Of a DNA stretch of 64,000 bases, positions 44,148 to 53,822 are shown piece by piece. A model generated the notes under the pieces. It did not search any database, was not told the DNA's origin, and saw only the letters and a program-made list of their open reading frames with translations. Made by a program: the position numbers and the translations under genes. Positions within the stretch are counted from its first letter, which is position 1, and each line of letters begins with the position of its first letter. This stretch comes from an uncultured Gemmiger sp. (GTDB taxonomy: Bacteria; Bacillota; Clostridia; Oscillospirales; Ruminococcaceae), in contig CALWNP010000001.1 in NCBI GenBank assembly GCA_944382835.1, forward strand, positions 44,324 to 108,323, given 5' to 3'.

Positions 44148-44731
44148 AGCTCTTTCCCATGTAGCTTTCTGATCACTTTTGCAGGGTTGCCGGCAATCAC
44201 ACAGTTTTCCTCAAACGTACCGCAAACCACAGCACCAGCCCCCACAACACATCCATCGCCCAGGACAGTGCCTTTCAGGATGATGCTGTTGCAGCCGATG
44301 AAGCAATTTTTTCCTATATGGATAGCTTTGCTGGGTACGGCATCGCTGTCGCCGCCGTGAACATCCTGCAGCAGCTTGTTTCTTGTCTCTGCCTCCAGTG
44401 GGTGAAAATCATTGTCCAGAATCTTGCAGTTTCCCCCGATACAGGTATGGTCACCGATGGTGATTTCCTTGCGGGCATAAATGGTGGCGCCTGAAATTCC
44501 CACGTCGTTTCCGATCTCAAGGATTGCGCCCGGTGCACGGGTCACCAGAATGGTGCGGCTGTAAAGCCCCACCAGATTGCTGAGAAAGCTGCTTTTTATC
44601 GCCACGTTGTCGCCGATCCGGAGCGTGGCACCGCTCTTGTTAAAAATCACCGGCACACCCTTTAGCAAAAGGTTTTTTCCGTATTGTACTTTTGTCATCT
44701 TCATAACCAGTTTGAACCAATTGCTATTCAT
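44144..44731 (-). CDS. Hexapeptide-repeat acyltransferase
   Basis: A 195-residue left-handed beta-helix protein of the CatB/LacA-like acetyltransferase group. Hexapeptide turns are clear (IGNDVGISGATIYARKEI, IGDHTCIGGNCKIL, IGKNCFIGCNSIIL), and the tail GNPAKVIRKL is typical. The likely catalytic His is in NDFHPLE. It probably O-acetylates a sugar of the polymer. AAAGGAG precedes the ATG. Confidence 0.9.
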   Translation of the reverse strand: MNSNWFKLVMKMTKVQYGKNLLLKGVPVIFNKSGATLRIGDNVAIKSSFLSNLVGLYSRTILVTRAPGAILEIGNDVGISGATIYARKEITIGDHTCIGGNCKILDNDFHPLEAETRNKLLQDVHGGDSDAVPSKAIHIGKNCFIGCNSIILKGTVLGDGCVVGAGAVVCGTFEENCVIAGNPAKVIRKLHGKEL

Positions 44732-44758
44732 CGTAACTCCTTTTACAGCTTTCGGGTT

Positions 44759-46024
44759 TTACAGTTTCAGGATTTCATCTGCATATCTCTGGATACTCAC
44801 ATTTCTGGTCAAATCGTTTTCCAGTTTTTCCCGGCCTCGAATTCCCATCTGTTTGACAGCATCCGTTCCGGCATTTTCAATAAACCAGCGGATATTTTCC
44901 TCCACCTTGTCGTAACTACCCGGCTCACAGCATAAGCCGTCGCGGGTTCCCTCGATCAGGCACCGGACCTCGGAGCCGGATTCCAGCATCCCCAAGATCG
45001 GTTTTGCCGCAGCCATAATTCCATATACCTTGGAGGGACAGCTTACCCCCTTGATTCCCTTGGCATTGACACACCAGTGGACATCTCCGGCATTCAGGGA
45101 ATAGATAAGTTCTGCTTTTTCCTGGTAGGGAATAAACACCACGTTTTCCATATGGTGTTGCTTTGCATACCGGACCAGGTTATCCCGCACAGAACCAGCC
45201 CCCACAAAAGCAAAAACCACCTCACGTCCATCATCCGTCCGGGTTCCGGCCTTGAATTTCTCTATGACCTTCATCAAGTTTTCAAGGTCGTAATACAGGC
45301 CGATATTGCCCGAATACATGATCACGAACTTGCCATCCAGCCCGTATTTTCTCTTAAAGGACATCACTTCGGGATGCTCTGCCGGCAACGGATAGATCTC
45401 GGTTTCATCAATCCAGTTGTTGATCATGACCGTTCTTGGCATCTTCGCACCGGAGAAACGTTTCTCAACCGTTTCCACCAGGTCCCGTCCCACAGTAATC
45501 AGAAGGTCACTTTGTCTGCAGCTGAATTTATCCAGCCGCATCATCAGATCTGTGACTGCCCTGTTATTCACGTAGTGAACCGCCATTGCCTGCTCGGGAT
45601 TAAAATCCTGGACGTTGTAAATAAACTTGGCATGCTTTACCCATTTTCCCCATACCCCCAGCAGACCACCAAGGATCGGGGGCTGGGAGATGGAAAAAAC
45701 ATAGTCCATTTTTCCCACTTGAAAAGTGGCACAGACTGCTCCGAAAAAGTACGAGACAATATTTTTGATACGGCTTTTTTTATTCGATTTGCTGAATTCC
45801 GGCACCCGGATGCGCAAAACTTGCACGCCGTTGATGGTTTCCCAGTAATACTTTTGCGTTTGATAGCGTTCCTCCACTGTTCCCAGGTAGCTGGGAACAA
45901 CGCAAATCACCGTGACATCAAACTGTTCCAGCAGGCCCTCCGCCAGTTCTTTCAGGATCTGGCCCGTCGATGCAGTATCCGGGATATAGTAATGCGCATA
46001 GATTAAAAGTTTCTTTTTCCCCAT
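44759..46024 (-). CDS. Family 4 glycosyltransferase (WbuB-like)
   Basis: A 421-residue GT-B enzyme. N-domain: LIYAHYYIPDTASTGQILKE and SQPPILGGLLGVWGKWV; C-domain: MYSGNIGLYYDLENLM and VSCPSKVYGIMAAAKPILGM, close to the WbuB/Fnl2 group that transfers N-acetylated 6-deoxy sugars. Specificity is inferred only. It is followed by the acyltransferase gene. Confidence 0.88.
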   Translation of the reverse strand: MGKKKLLIYAHYYIPDTASTGQILKELAEGLLEQFDVTVICVVPSYLGTVEERYQTQKYYWETINGVQVLRIRVPEFSKSNKKSRIKNIVSYFFGAVCATFQVGKMDYVFSISQPPILGGLLGVWGKWVKHAKFIYNVQDFNPEQAMAVHYVNNRAVTDLMMRLDKFSCRQSDLLITVGRDLVETVEKRFSGAKMPRTVMINNWIDETEIYPLPAEHPEVMSFKRKYGLDGKFVIMYSGNIGLYYDLENLMKVIEKFKAGTRTDDGREVVFAFVGAGSVRDNLVRYAKQHHMENVVFIPYQEKAELIYSLNAGDVHWCVNAKGIKGVSCPSKVYGIMAAAKPILGMLESGSEVRCLIEGTRDGLCCEPGSYDKVEENIRWFIENAGTDAVKQMGIRGREKLENDLTRNVSIQRYADEILKL

Positions 46025-46054
46025 TCCACGTTTCCTCTTTTGGTGGCATCTGCA

Positions 46055-47302
46055 TCAGTCACGCCGGAAAATATCCCGGGTATAGACCTTTTCCCGTACA
46101 TCATCCAGGCAGGGATCATAGCGGTTTGCAATAATGGCACAGGACATCTGCTTAAATTTTTCCAGATCATTCACCACAACGCTGCCGAAAAAGGTTTCCC
46201 CATCTTTGAGCGTGGGCTCATAGATCACGACGGTTGCCCCTTTTGCCTTGATGCGCTTCATAACCCCCTGAATGCTGCTTTGACGGAAGTTATCACTGTT
46301 GCTCTTCATGGTCAGGCGATATACCCCGACAGTGGCCGGGGCTTTTTCGCTCTGGCTGAACTGGTTGTCCTCTTCGTAGCCATAGTAGCCGGCCATCCGC
46401 AGTACCCGGTCTGCAATAAAGTCTTTCCGGGTCCGGTTGCTCTCCACGATGGCCTGGATCAGGTTTTCCGGCACATCTTTATAGTTTGCCAAAAGCTGTT
46501 TGGTGTCTTTGGGCAGGCAATATCCCCCATAACCAAAGCTGGGGTTATTGTAATGGGTTCCGATGCGGGGGTCAAGGCATACCCCATCAATGATCTGACG
46601 GGTGTTGAGGCCTTTCATTTCGGCATAGGTATCCAGCTCGTTGAAATAGGAAACACGCAGTGCCAGATAGGTATTGGCGAATAGCTTAACCGCCTCGGCC
46701 TCGGTAAAGCCCATGAACAGAGTATCAATGTTCTGCTTGATCGCCCCCTGCTGCAACAGTGCGGCAAACTCGTGGGCCTTTTCCACCAGCCGCGCATCCT
46801 CCATGTCGGTACCGACAATGATGCGGCTGGGATACAGGTTGTCATACAGCGCCTTGGATTCCCGCAGGAATTCGGGGCTGAACAGGATGTTCTTGCTGCC
46901 GAACTTTTCCCGGATGCTCTTGGTGTACCCCACCGGAATGGTGGACTTGATGACAATAATGGCATCCCGGTTGCACTCCATGACCAGCTTGATGACCGTT
47001 TCGACCGCAGAGGTATCGAAGAAGTTTTTTTGAGAATCATAGTTGGTGGGTGCCGCAATCACAACAAAATCCGCCTGGCTGTAAGCAAACTTTGCATCCA
47101 GCGTAGCGGTCAGATCCAGGTCTTTTTCGGCGAGATATTTTTCGATATACTCGTCCTGAATGGGGGATTTTCTCTGGTTGATCAGCTCCACCTTTTCCGG
47201 AATGATATCCACCGCATACACTTTATGATGTTGGCTCAGCAGCGTCGCAATGGAAAGGCCAACATAGCCGGTGCCAGCCACCGCGATTGTAACATTCTTC
47301 AT
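46055..47302 (-). CDS. ugd: UDP-glucose 6-dehydrogenase family protein
   Basis: A 415-residue nucleotide-sugar dehydrogenase. The NAD motif is [15 protein letters not shown] near the start, the middle has [14 protein letters not shown] and SPEFLRES, and the catalytic Cys is in GGYCLPKDT. The short C-terminal domain fits Ugd, which makes UDP-glucuronate from UDP-glucose. This predicts a uronic-acid-containing polymer. Start ATG 47302 behind AGAGG; a GTG one codon earlier is possible. UDP-ManNAc dehydrogenase is a less likely alternative. Confidence 0.88.
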   Translation of the reverse strand: MKNVTIAVAGTGYVGLSIATLLSQHHKVYAVDIIPEKVELINQRKSPIQDEYIEKYLAEKDLDLTATLDAKFAYSQADFVVIAAPTNYDSQKNFFDTSAVETVIKLVMECNRDAIIVIKSTIPVGYTKSIREKFGSKNILFSPEFLRESKALYDNLYPSRIIVGTDMEDARLVEKAHEFAALLQQGAIKQNIDTLFMGFTEAEAVKLFANTYLALRVSYFNELDTYAEMKGLNTRQIIDGVCLDPRIGTHYNNPSFGYGGYCLPKDTKQLLANYKDVPENLIQAIVESNRTRKDFIADRVLRMAGYYGYEEDNQFSQSEKAPATVGVYRLTMKSNSDNFRQSSIQGVMKRIKAKGATVVIYEPTLKDGETFFGSVVVNDLEKFKQMSCAIIANRYDPCLDDVREKVYTRDIFRRD

Positions 47303-47352
47303 CACACTTTACCTCTTTTCCTGTTTCCACCTGTTGCAGATTTCCCACAAGC

Positions 47353-48819
47353 TCATTTTGCGCCCTTGTGTACAAACACCACAAAAACTGTCTTGAACAG
47401 AATCTTGATGTCCAGCCAGATACTCCAATGATCGATATAGTAAACATCCAGTTGGACAACTTCCTCAAAATCCTCGATATTGCTGCGCCCGCTGACCTGC
47501 CACATTCCGGTGATGCCCGGCTTCATGGACAGCCGCCGCTTGTGGTGGCTTTCATACCGGTTATACTCATCCAACGTGGGGGGACGGGTGCCCACCAGGC
47601 TCATATCCCCTTTCAGCACATTCCAGAACTGCGGCAGTTCATCAATGGACGTCCGGCGGATGAATTTGCCCACCTTGGTAATCCGCGGATCATCGGTAAT
47701 CTTGAACATCAGGCCATTCATCTCATTGCGGGCCATCAGATCCTTTTTCCGTTCCTCGGCATCGGCATACATGCTGCGCAGTTTATAGATCTCAAACACA
47801 CGGCCGTTGAGCCCCACCCGCTTCTGTTTGAAAAAAAGCGGCCCCGGGGACTCCAGTTTGAGGGGGATGGCAGTGATGGCCACAATCGGCACGCTGATCA
47901 CCAACCCCACCAGGCTGCCGGCAATGTCCACACAGCGCTTGAGCACCATATCCCGCAAGCTGCGCCGGGTGGCCTTCAGGGTAATCATGGTGATGTCGCC
48001 ATACTCCGCCACGCTTTTGGCCGGGTGGGGGTACCAGGCCGCCTCGGGGCTGTCCTTCCGGTCACGGAGCCGTTCCAGTAGGGGGACATTCAGATGGATG
48101 GTCACCCCCATACTCTCCAGCTCTGCCAGGTAGGGCAACAGGGAGGCGCCGCTGTCGTAGGGGATGTCGATGTAAATTTCATCCAGCGAATCCCGCCGGA
48201 TCCAATCCATGAAGTTTTTGCCGGCGGCCTCCACCGGAATGCCGCGGTACAAGGTTCCCACCCGGTCCCGGCCCACATCCAGCAGGGCAATGCCCCGGAT
48301 GTTTTTGGTCCAGTCCTTGTCCAGTTCCTCCAGCAGGGCATCAATCCGATCGGTGGTGGACACCACCCCGGCCAGGGTGGCCAGGCTGCGCATCCGGTCG
48401 GAATGGTTGAGGCGGTGTTTCAGCGCCTGATGCAGCAAAAACATCCCCACCATGTTGCACAGCACAATCCCCAGGACCTGGTAGCGAGAATCCGCCATGG
48501 CCGCCTTGGTGAGCACCATCAAGGTGGTCAGCACCGCCAGCAGGATGACATTAAACAGAAAGACAGCCTTGATTTCTGCCTGCCAGTTCCGCCGGGCGAT
48601 GTTTTCTGTCTGATCAAAGCACAAAAAGGTGGCCAGAAAAGCCAGAACCAGCAGTGCATAAAAATGGACCTTGTCCATCCGCAAATAGTCGGGAACCAGA
48701 TCCAGTGCTTTGTCAAAGACCAGAAGGGTGAAAAAAACGCTGCACAGCAAGCTGAGCGCATCTGTGATCAGGGTCAGCACATACTGCAGCTTTTCCCGAT
48801 TTGACATGGCTCTGCCCAA
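47353..48819 (-). CDS. Undecaprenyl-phosphate sugar phosphotransferase, initiating enzyme
   Basis: A 488-residue polyprenyl-phosphate hexose-1-phosphate transferase. About four to five N-terminal helices are followed by a Rossmann-like CoA-binding region (about 130-270) and the catalytic sugar-transferase domain (about 300-488) with KLESPGPLFFKQKRVG, FRRT-like FIRRTSIDELPQFW and KPGITGMWQVSGR. It starts repeat-unit assembly, so it is the first gene of the capsule operon. TTG at 48819 is preferred because AGGAGGTG stands nine bases upstream; ATG at 48807 lacks a site. Confidence 0.9.
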   Translation of the reverse strand: MGRAMSNREKLQYVLTLITDALSLLCSVFFTLLVFDKALDLVPDYLRMDKVHFYALLVLAFLATFLCFDQTENIARRNWQAEIKAVFLFNVILLAVLTTLMVLTKAAMADSRYQVLGIVLCNMVGMFLLHQALKHRLNHSDRMRSLATLAGVVSTTDRIDALLEELDKDWTKNIRGIALLDVGRDRVGTLYRGIPVEAAGKNFMDWIRRDSLDEIYIDIPYDSGASLLPYLAELESMGVTIHLNVPLLERLRDRKDSPEAAWYPHPAKSVAEYGDITMITLKATRRSLRDMVLKRCVDIAGSLVGLVISVPIVAITAIPLKLESPGPLFFKQKRVGLNGRVFEIYKLRSMYADAEERKKDLMARNEMNGLMFKITDDPRITKVGKFIRRTSIDELPQFWNVLKGDMSLVGTRPPTLDEYNRYESHHKRRLSMKPGITGMWQVSGRSNIEDFEEVVQLDVYYIDHWSIWLDIKILFKTVFVVFVHKGAK

Positions 48820-48916
48820 ACCGTCTTCACCTCCTCTGTGGTTTCTTCCCGTGACACAGGCCGGCAACAACTTTTCCGCCTGGCTGCGTGGCACGGCGCC
48901 GCGCCCCATAGATATG

Positions 48917-48963
48917 ACAAAGACCCAGCGGCATTACACAATACATACTGCCTCACTGGGTCT
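48917..48963 (-). promoter_or_regulatory. Long hairpin in the leader of the capsule operon
   Basis: AAGACCCAG (48919-48927) pairs with CTGGGTCTT (48955-48963), extended by CGGCA/TGCC. On the - strand it is followed by TTTGTCAT. It may be a weak terminator or an antitermination site, as found in leaders of long capsule operons. Confidence 0.5.
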
Positions 48964-49432
48964 TGACCACAAACCAGCATACCATAAGCGCAGGTCGGGG
49001 AAATTTTCTATTCATCTTCGGAAAGCACCGCCATCTCTTCGGTAAACTATTCTGTGGCTGTTCCACAACAATCACCCCAACAATGCGGTCTCCCGGCACC
49101 GAATTTCGGCCAAATATTCCCGCCATCGTCCTTTTCTATCACAACAGGACACTGTCACGCCAGCCATGAAACGTTATCATTATACCGCTGTTTCACATTT
49201 TTTTCAATAAGGGGGTCTCCAAAAGTAGAATTTGGCAGTTCTTTTTCGTACAGCAAACAAAAGCCATTCCTAAATTTAGATGAAATTTCTATATGTTTGG
49301 CATATTGTCCGAACAGGAAAAATGATTTTTGTCGAATTTTGTCCTTGACTTTCTTCTGCGTTTGATTCCTGAAGCCAAAATCGACCAGGGATGCTGTGTA
49401 AAGTCAAGACCAGCTGCCCGTTGCCCGCCGGC
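48964..49432. other. Intergenic region before the capsule operon
   Basis: Together with the leader hairpin these about 600 bases between the capsule operon and the recombinase stop hold no convincing gene. The frames crossing it are short and without ribosome sites. A -10-like GTATGCT lies near 48976-48982 (minus strand), without a good -35. A short hairpin GCCCGCCGGCTCAGCCGGCGGG follows the recombinase as possible terminator at 49423-49444. Confidence 0.5.
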
Positions 49433-50974
49433 TCAGCCGGCGGGACCCGGATCGGTGAAGTCAAAGAAGATCACGATGTTCTTGCTGCGGTCCACCTCCA
49501 CCCGGCGCACCAGCAGCTGGAGCTGGGTCTTTTCCAGATGGTCGAACCGGAGGAAGGCACGGATAGCCTCCTCTCTCCGGGCAAGCCGGTCGGGTTCGTC
49601 CTCTTCCCGGGCCAGCCGGGCCAGCTGGCCGGTGCACCGCGCCTCCTCCCGGCGCAGGTCCCGGGCAACCTGGGCGAACTCCTCGGGGGTGAGCAGGCCG
49701 GCGGCCCTGTCCTTGCAGGCGGTCAGCCGGGTGCGGCGGAGCTGTTCCCGCTGCTGTTCCAGCCGGCGGCGCTGGCGGTCAGCATCGGCCCGGCCGGGGC
49801 AGTGGTCCGCCCAGCGGCGGGCCAGGGCCCGGGGGTCCACCCGGTCCCGGACCAGGGCGCGCAGGGCCTGGATGATGGCCCCCAGCACCCGGTCCTCCCG
49901 GATGCTGTGGGAGGTGCATCGCCCCAGGGCGGGGTCCCGGTAGTAGCCGTAGCAGTTGAGATACCAGTACGGCCCCCGTTTTTTGGCGTAGAGGGGGCTG
50001 CCGCAGTCGGCACAGAAGGCGATGCCGGTGAGCAGGTGGGGGTGTCCGGCGGTGCCGCAGCCCCGCACCGTCAGCATCTGACGGGCCAGGGCAAAATCCT
50101 GACGGGTAACCAGGGGCGGGTGGGTGTTTTCCACCACAATCCAGTCGGCGGGGTCCAGACGGCGGCGGGTGTGGACCTTGTAGCTGACGGTGCGGGTGAA
50201 CTGCTGGGCCATGTCCCCCCGGTAGACCGGATGGGACAGAATCCGCCGGATGGTCTCGGCGTTCCACAGCCCGGTAAAGGTGCGGCTTTTGTCGGTCAGC
50301 CCCTTCTGCCGGGCTGGGGAGGGCAACCCCTCCTGGTTGAGGGCCGCCGCGATGGCAGTGCGGCTGGCCCCGCCCAGAAACAGTCCAAAGATCCGCTGCA
50401 CCACCGGGGCGGTCTCCTCGTCGGGCAGCAGGTGGTAGCGGTCGGCGGGGTCGATGCGGTAGCCGTAGGGGGCCTGACGTCCCAGGAACTTGCCCTGCCG
50501 CTTGAGGATGCCCAGCGAGGTGCGCACCTTGGCGCTGGCGTCGGCGGCGTAGAAGTCGTTGAAGACATTCTTGAAGACCGCCATCTGCTGGGCGGCATCG
50601 GTGTTGCGGGCCGAGTCGTACTGGTCATTCACCGCGATGAACCGCACCCCCCACCGGGGAAAGAGCTGTTCCAGATACAGCCCGGTCTCGGCGTAGTTGC
50701 GGCCCAGGCGGGAGAGGTCCTTGACCAGGACGCAGCGGATGCTGCCCGCCCGCAGGCAGTCGTTGAGGGCCCGGAAGCCGGGGCGGTCAAAGTCGGTGCC
50801 GGTGTGGCCGTCGTCCACAAACTCCCGGGTGAGGACAAAGCCGTGATCCGCCGCCCAGGCGCCGAGAAAGCTGCGCTGGTTCTGGATGGAGTCCGACTCT
50901 CCCCCCGGCCCGTCCGCCGAGGAGAGCCGCAGGTAGCAGGCGGCCTCCACCGGGCAGCCATCGTTCCGGTTCAT
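49433..50974 (-). CDS. Large serine recombinase
   Basis: A 513-residue site-specific recombinase. The resolvase domain (about 10-155) has the nucleophile in CYLRLSS (Ser18), SIQNQRSFLGAWA, VDDGHTGTDFDRPGF and VKDLSRLGRNY. The recombinase domain follows (about 170-280: GRQAPYGYRI, LWNAETIRRIL). A zinc-ribbon (CADCGSPLYAK ... CYGYY ... C) and a C-terminal coiled coil (about 380-480) complete the TnpX/TndX/integrase layout. It could integrate and excise the surrounding element. Start overlaps a small ORF as ATGA. It lies about 7.3 kb from the right att site. Confidence 0.93.
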   Translation of the reverse strand: MNRNDGCPVEAACYLRLSSADGPGGESDSIQNQRSFLGAWAADHGFVLTREFVDDGHTGTDFDRPGFRALNDCLRAGSIRCVLVKDLSRLGRNYAETGLYLEQLFPRWGVRFIAVNDQYDSARNTDAAQQMAVFKNVFNDFYAADASAKVRTSLGILKRQGKFLGRQAPYGYRIDPADRYHLLPDEETAPVVQRIFGLFLGGASRTAIAAALNQEGLPSPARQKGLTDKSRTFTGLWNAETIRRILSHPVYRGDMAQQFTRTVSYKVHTRRRLDPADWIVVENTHPPLVTRQDFALARQMLTVRGCGTAGHPHLLTGIAFCADCGSPLYAKKRGPYWYLNCYGYYRDPALGRCTSHSIREDRVLGAIIQALRALVRDRVDPRALARRWADHCPGRADADRQRRRLEQQREQLRRTRLTACKDRAAGLLTPEEFAQVARDLRREEARCTGQLARLAREEDEPDRLARREEAIRAFLRFDHLEKTQLQLLVRRVEVDRSKNIVIFFDFTDPGPAG

Positions 50975-51093
50975 GGCGCGTCCTCCTCCCCTGCCGGGTT
51001 CCAGTGGCGCAGCAGCGCCTCCAGGCAGGCCTCCAGGGTGGGGGCATCCGCCTCCCCGGCAAACCGGATGCAAACAGGGTTCTCTTCTTCCAT
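50971..51093 (-). CDS. Small 40-residue ORF coupled to the recombinase (TnpW-like?)
   Basis: A 40-codon frame with AAAGGGAGG upstream, ending CCATGA so that its stop overlaps the recombinase start. The sequence VCIRFAGEADAPTLEACLEA LLRHW has the pattern of small TnpW-type proteins encoded beside Firmicutes serine recombinases, judged by memory of their layout only. A role in recombination direction or translational coupling is inference. Confidence 0.5.
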   Translation of the reverse strand: MEEENPVCIRFAGEADAPTLEACLEALLRHWNPAGEEDAP

Positions 51094-51155
51094 GGCAGCC
51101 GCCTCCCTTTCCTGCCCCATTCTATGCGGCGGGGGGCGGGATTTTTCTGCCGTAC

Positions 51156-51189
51156 GAAAAAACCGGCACCGCCATGGCAGCGGTGCCGG
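51156..51189 (-). terminator. Terminator of the murQ-murP operon
   Basis: CCGGCACCGC (51163-51172) pairs with GCGGTGCCGG (51180-51189); on the - strand it runs into TTTTTTCG. Confidence 0.88.
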
Positions 51190-51203
51190 GGAAAAGGACC
51201 GGT

Positions 51204-52652
51204 TCAGGCCCGGGCGACTTCCTCCCGGGAGACAAAGGCGTTGGTGATCAAAAAGCCCATGACATAGCTGATGCCCAGCCCGATGCCGTAGGAGATCATG
51301 GACAGCACTGCCCCGCTGGGCCCGGCGGTCATCACCGGGAAGGCCAGAAGCCCCGAGGGGCCCCAGGTGGTGGAGGCCACCTCCATGGCCATGACAAAGG
51401 CACCGCCGAAGGCCGCCCCGAAGCCGGCGGTGAAGAAGGGCTTGCCCATGGGCAGGGTGACGCCGTAGATCAGCGGTTCCCCCACCCCCAGGAAGCCGGC
51501 GGGCAGGGCGCCGCCGATCACCGAGCACAGCCGCCGGTTGCCGGTCTTTTTGGCTTTCAGATAGATGGCAATGGCTGCCCCCACCTGTCCGGCCCCGGCC
51601 ATGGCCAGCGCCGGATAGAGGGTGACAAAGCCGATGGTTTCCAGCTGGACGGTGTAAAGGGCCACCAGCCCGTGGTGCATCCCCATGGCCACCATGGGCA
51701 GGAAGAGAGCCGCTGAGATAAACCCGGCCACAATCCGGATCAGCGGGTGGGGGCTCATGCAGATGGCCTCCACCACCCCGCAGAGCCCGGTGGAGACAAT
51801 GCCGGTCAGCGGCATGATGACAAAGACATAGGGGATGGCGCAGAGCACCAGGGTAAGCAGCGGGGTGACCATGACATCCAGGTTGTTGGGCACCCGGCGG
51901 TGGAGCGCCTTTTCCACCTTGGCCAGGACCCACACCCCGATGACAACCGCCAGCACGCCGCCGCGCCCGGCGCGCAGGATGGCCTCCAGCGGCTGCTCTT
52001 CATTATACAGTCCCACCACCTTGGCGATGGCATCGATGTTGCCCATGGTGGTCATCATGCCCAGCATCCCGCCCAGAATGGGGGTGGTGCCGAACCGCTC
52101 GGCGGCCCGGTAGCCGGCCCAGGCGGTCAGATAGGTCATGAAGGAGGCGTAGATCAGCGACAGCAGGTTGTAGACGATATTCCAGAATCCGTTGTCGGCA
52201 TAGCCCGGGTAGACCTGGGCCAGAAGGTTGGCCAGGCCGGAACAAAGCCCTGCCGCGATGATGCCTGGGATCAGCGGGACAAAGATTTCCCCGAAGGTCT
52301 TGAGCATGGATTTGATCCGGTTGTCCTTCTGCCCTGCCTGGACCGCCGCCTTGTTGGCCTGCCAGCCCTGCTCGGTGGAGAGGGCGGGCCCGGTGCCGGC
52401 AGGGATGCCCAGTTCTGCGCAGACTTCGGCGCACTGGCGGCTCTTGCCGGGGCCCACCACCACCTCGATGTGATTGGGGCGGTCATGGACCACCCCCAGT
52501 ACCCCATCCAGCTGCTTGAGGGCTTCCGACTGGAGCAGAGAATCGTCGCGGAGCTGTATCCGCAGCCGGGTCATACAGTGGGTGGCCAAGGTGACATTGT
52601 CCCGACCGCCGCAATGGGTAAGGATGCTTTGCACCAGTTCCTGAGTTGTCAT
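51204..52652 (-). CDS. murP: PTS EIIBC permease, MurNAc type
   Basis: A 482-residue sugar PTS permease. The EIIB domain (about 1-80) has the phosphorylated Cys26 in HCMTRLR; the EIIC domain (about 110-475) has ten or so helices with GxGEPLIYG-like [14 protein letters not shown]. No EIIA domain is present, as in MurP and sucrose-type EIIBC. The linked murQ makes N-acetylmuramic acid the likely substrate, imported as MurNAc-6-phosphate. It overlaps murQ as ATGA. Confidence 0.88.
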   Translation of the reverse strand: MTTQELVQSILTHCGGRDNVTLATHCMTRLRIQLRDDSLLQSEALKQLDGVLGVVHDRPNHIEVVVGPGKSRQCAEVCAELGIPAGTGPALSTEQGWQANKAAVQAGQKDNRIKSMLKTFGEIFVPLIPGIIAAGLCSGLANLLAQVYPGYADNGFWNIVYNLLSLIYASFMTYLTAWAGYRAAERFGTTPILGGMLGMMTTMGNIDAIAKVVGLYNEEQPLEAILRAGRGGVLAVVIGVWVLAKVEKALHRRVPNNLDVMVTPLLTLVLCAIPYVFVIMPLTGIVSTGLCGVVEAICMSPHPLIRIVAGFISAALFLPMVAMGMHHGLVALYTVQLETIGFVTLYPALAMAGAGQVGAAIAIYLKAKKTGNRRLCSVIGGALPAGFLGVGEPLIYGVTLPMGKPFFTAGFGAAFGGAFVMAMEVASTTWGPSGLLAFPVMTAGPSGAVLSMISYGIGLGISYVMGFLITNAFVSREEVARA

Positions 52653-53569
52653 AATGATCGCCTCCTGTCCGTATCTTCCATCCGCAGGGCGTCGCGGATC
52701 CGCCCTCCGGCTTTGTCCAACAGTTGCCGGGCCCCGGCCGCATCCCGGCCGGTGAGAATCATGGTGATGGCCAGCTTGACCCCACCCCCTGCCCCGTCGA
52801 TGGCACGGCGGGCCTCGGCACGGGACACTCCGGTGGCCTCCATGACAATGTTCTCGGCCCGGGTCTTCAGCTTTTCATTGCTCTGCACCACATCCACCAT
52901 CAGGTTCTGGTAGGCCTTGCCCAGCCGGACCATGGCCGCGGTGGAGATCATGTTGAGAATCATCTTCTGGGCAGTACCCGCCTTGAGCCGGGTGGAGCCG
53001 GTGAGCACCTCGGGCCCCACCTCCACCTCGATGGCGATGTCGGCGGCCCTGCCCAGGGCGCTGCCCCGGTTGCAGGCAACGGCCACGGTGGTGCAGCCCA
53101 GGCTGCGGGCATAGTCCAGCGCCCCCAGCACATAGGGGGTTCGGCCCGAGGCGGCGATGCCCACCACCAGATCGGCCGGGCGCAGGTCATGATCCATCAG
53201 ATTCTGTCGGCCCAATGCCCGGTCATCCTCGGCTCCCTCCACCGGGAACCGCAGTGCCCGGTCGCCGCCGGCAATCAGCCCCACCACCAGGTCGGGGTCC
53301 ACCCCGAAGGTGGGCGGACATTCTGAGGCATCCAGCACCCCCAGCCGTCCGCTGGTGCCGGCCCCCAGGTAGAACAGCCGACCGCCTTTGCGGAAGGCAG
53401 TCTCGGCGGCTTCGGCCGCAGCGGCGATTTCGGGCAGCCGGGCGGCAATGGCCCGGGGGACCTTGCCATCCTCCCGGTTCATGGCGGTGACAATCTCCAA
53501 CGCGCTCATCCGGTCCAGCTCGGTGGTGGCAGGGTTGCGGGTTTCGGTCGTCAGCCGGTTCAGCTCCAT
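52649..53569 (-). CDS. murQ: N-acetylmuramic acid 6-phosphate etherase
   Basis: A 306-residue lyase of the SIS family that cleaves the lactyl ether of MurNAc-6-phosphate, giving GlcNAc-6-phosphate and D-lactate. It has the MurQ signatures [39 protein letters not shown] (phosphate-binding and catalytic Glu), [13 protein letters not shown] and [21 protein letters not shown] at 53569 follows AGGAGGTGA. The operon, with murP, recycles wall sugars, complementing the opp/NlpC operon at 4-11 kb. Confidence 0.95.
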   Translation of the reverse strand: MELNRLTTETRNPATTELDRMSALEIVTAMNREDGKVPRAIAARLPEIAAAAEAAETAFRKGGRLFYLGAGTSGRLGVLDASECPPTFGVDPDLVVGLIAGGDRALRFPVEGAEDDRALGRQNLMDHDLRPADLVVGIAASGRTPYVLGALDYARSLGCTTVAVACNRGSALGRAADIAIEVEVGPEVLTGSTRLKAGTAQKMILNMISTAAMVRLGKAYQNLMVDVVQSNEKLKTRAENIVMEATGVSRAEARRAIDGAGGGVKLAITMILTGRDAAGARQLLDKAGGRIRDALRMEDTDRRRSL

Positions 53570-53611
53570 CCGGTCACCTCCTGATCTCAAATGGTTTGTT
53601 CTCCTGCTTTC

Positions 53612-53675
53612 AGAATACGAGGCAGCAAGGCAGCTTGTCAACAAAATTGACAAATTTCATCCTTTGTCCCATAAT
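53612..53675. promoter_or_regulatory. Divergent promoters sharing one inverted-repeat operator (murQP / methyltransferase)
   Basis: On the - strand TTGACA (53641-53636) and TATTCT (53617-53612), spaced 18 bp, drive murQ-murP. On the + strand TTGACA (53647-53652) and CATAAT (53670-53675), 17 bp apart, face the methyltransferase. The two -35 boxes form TTGTCAA (53635-53641) and TTGACAA (53647-53653), a perfect 7-bp inverted repeat over five bases, a natural operator for both. Confidence 0.7.
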
Positions 53676-53822
53676 AATTGCGGTGGAAATGGTGAATCGG
53701 CCCCAAAACGGAGCCGGGCTCCTTCCCGCAAGGCGTATGGCTGCCCCCGGGGCCCATATGCTTTTTTCTTTGGGGAAGGGCCAGTTCCGCCGCAAGATCA
53801 AGGTTTGGGGAGAGGAAGTTTT

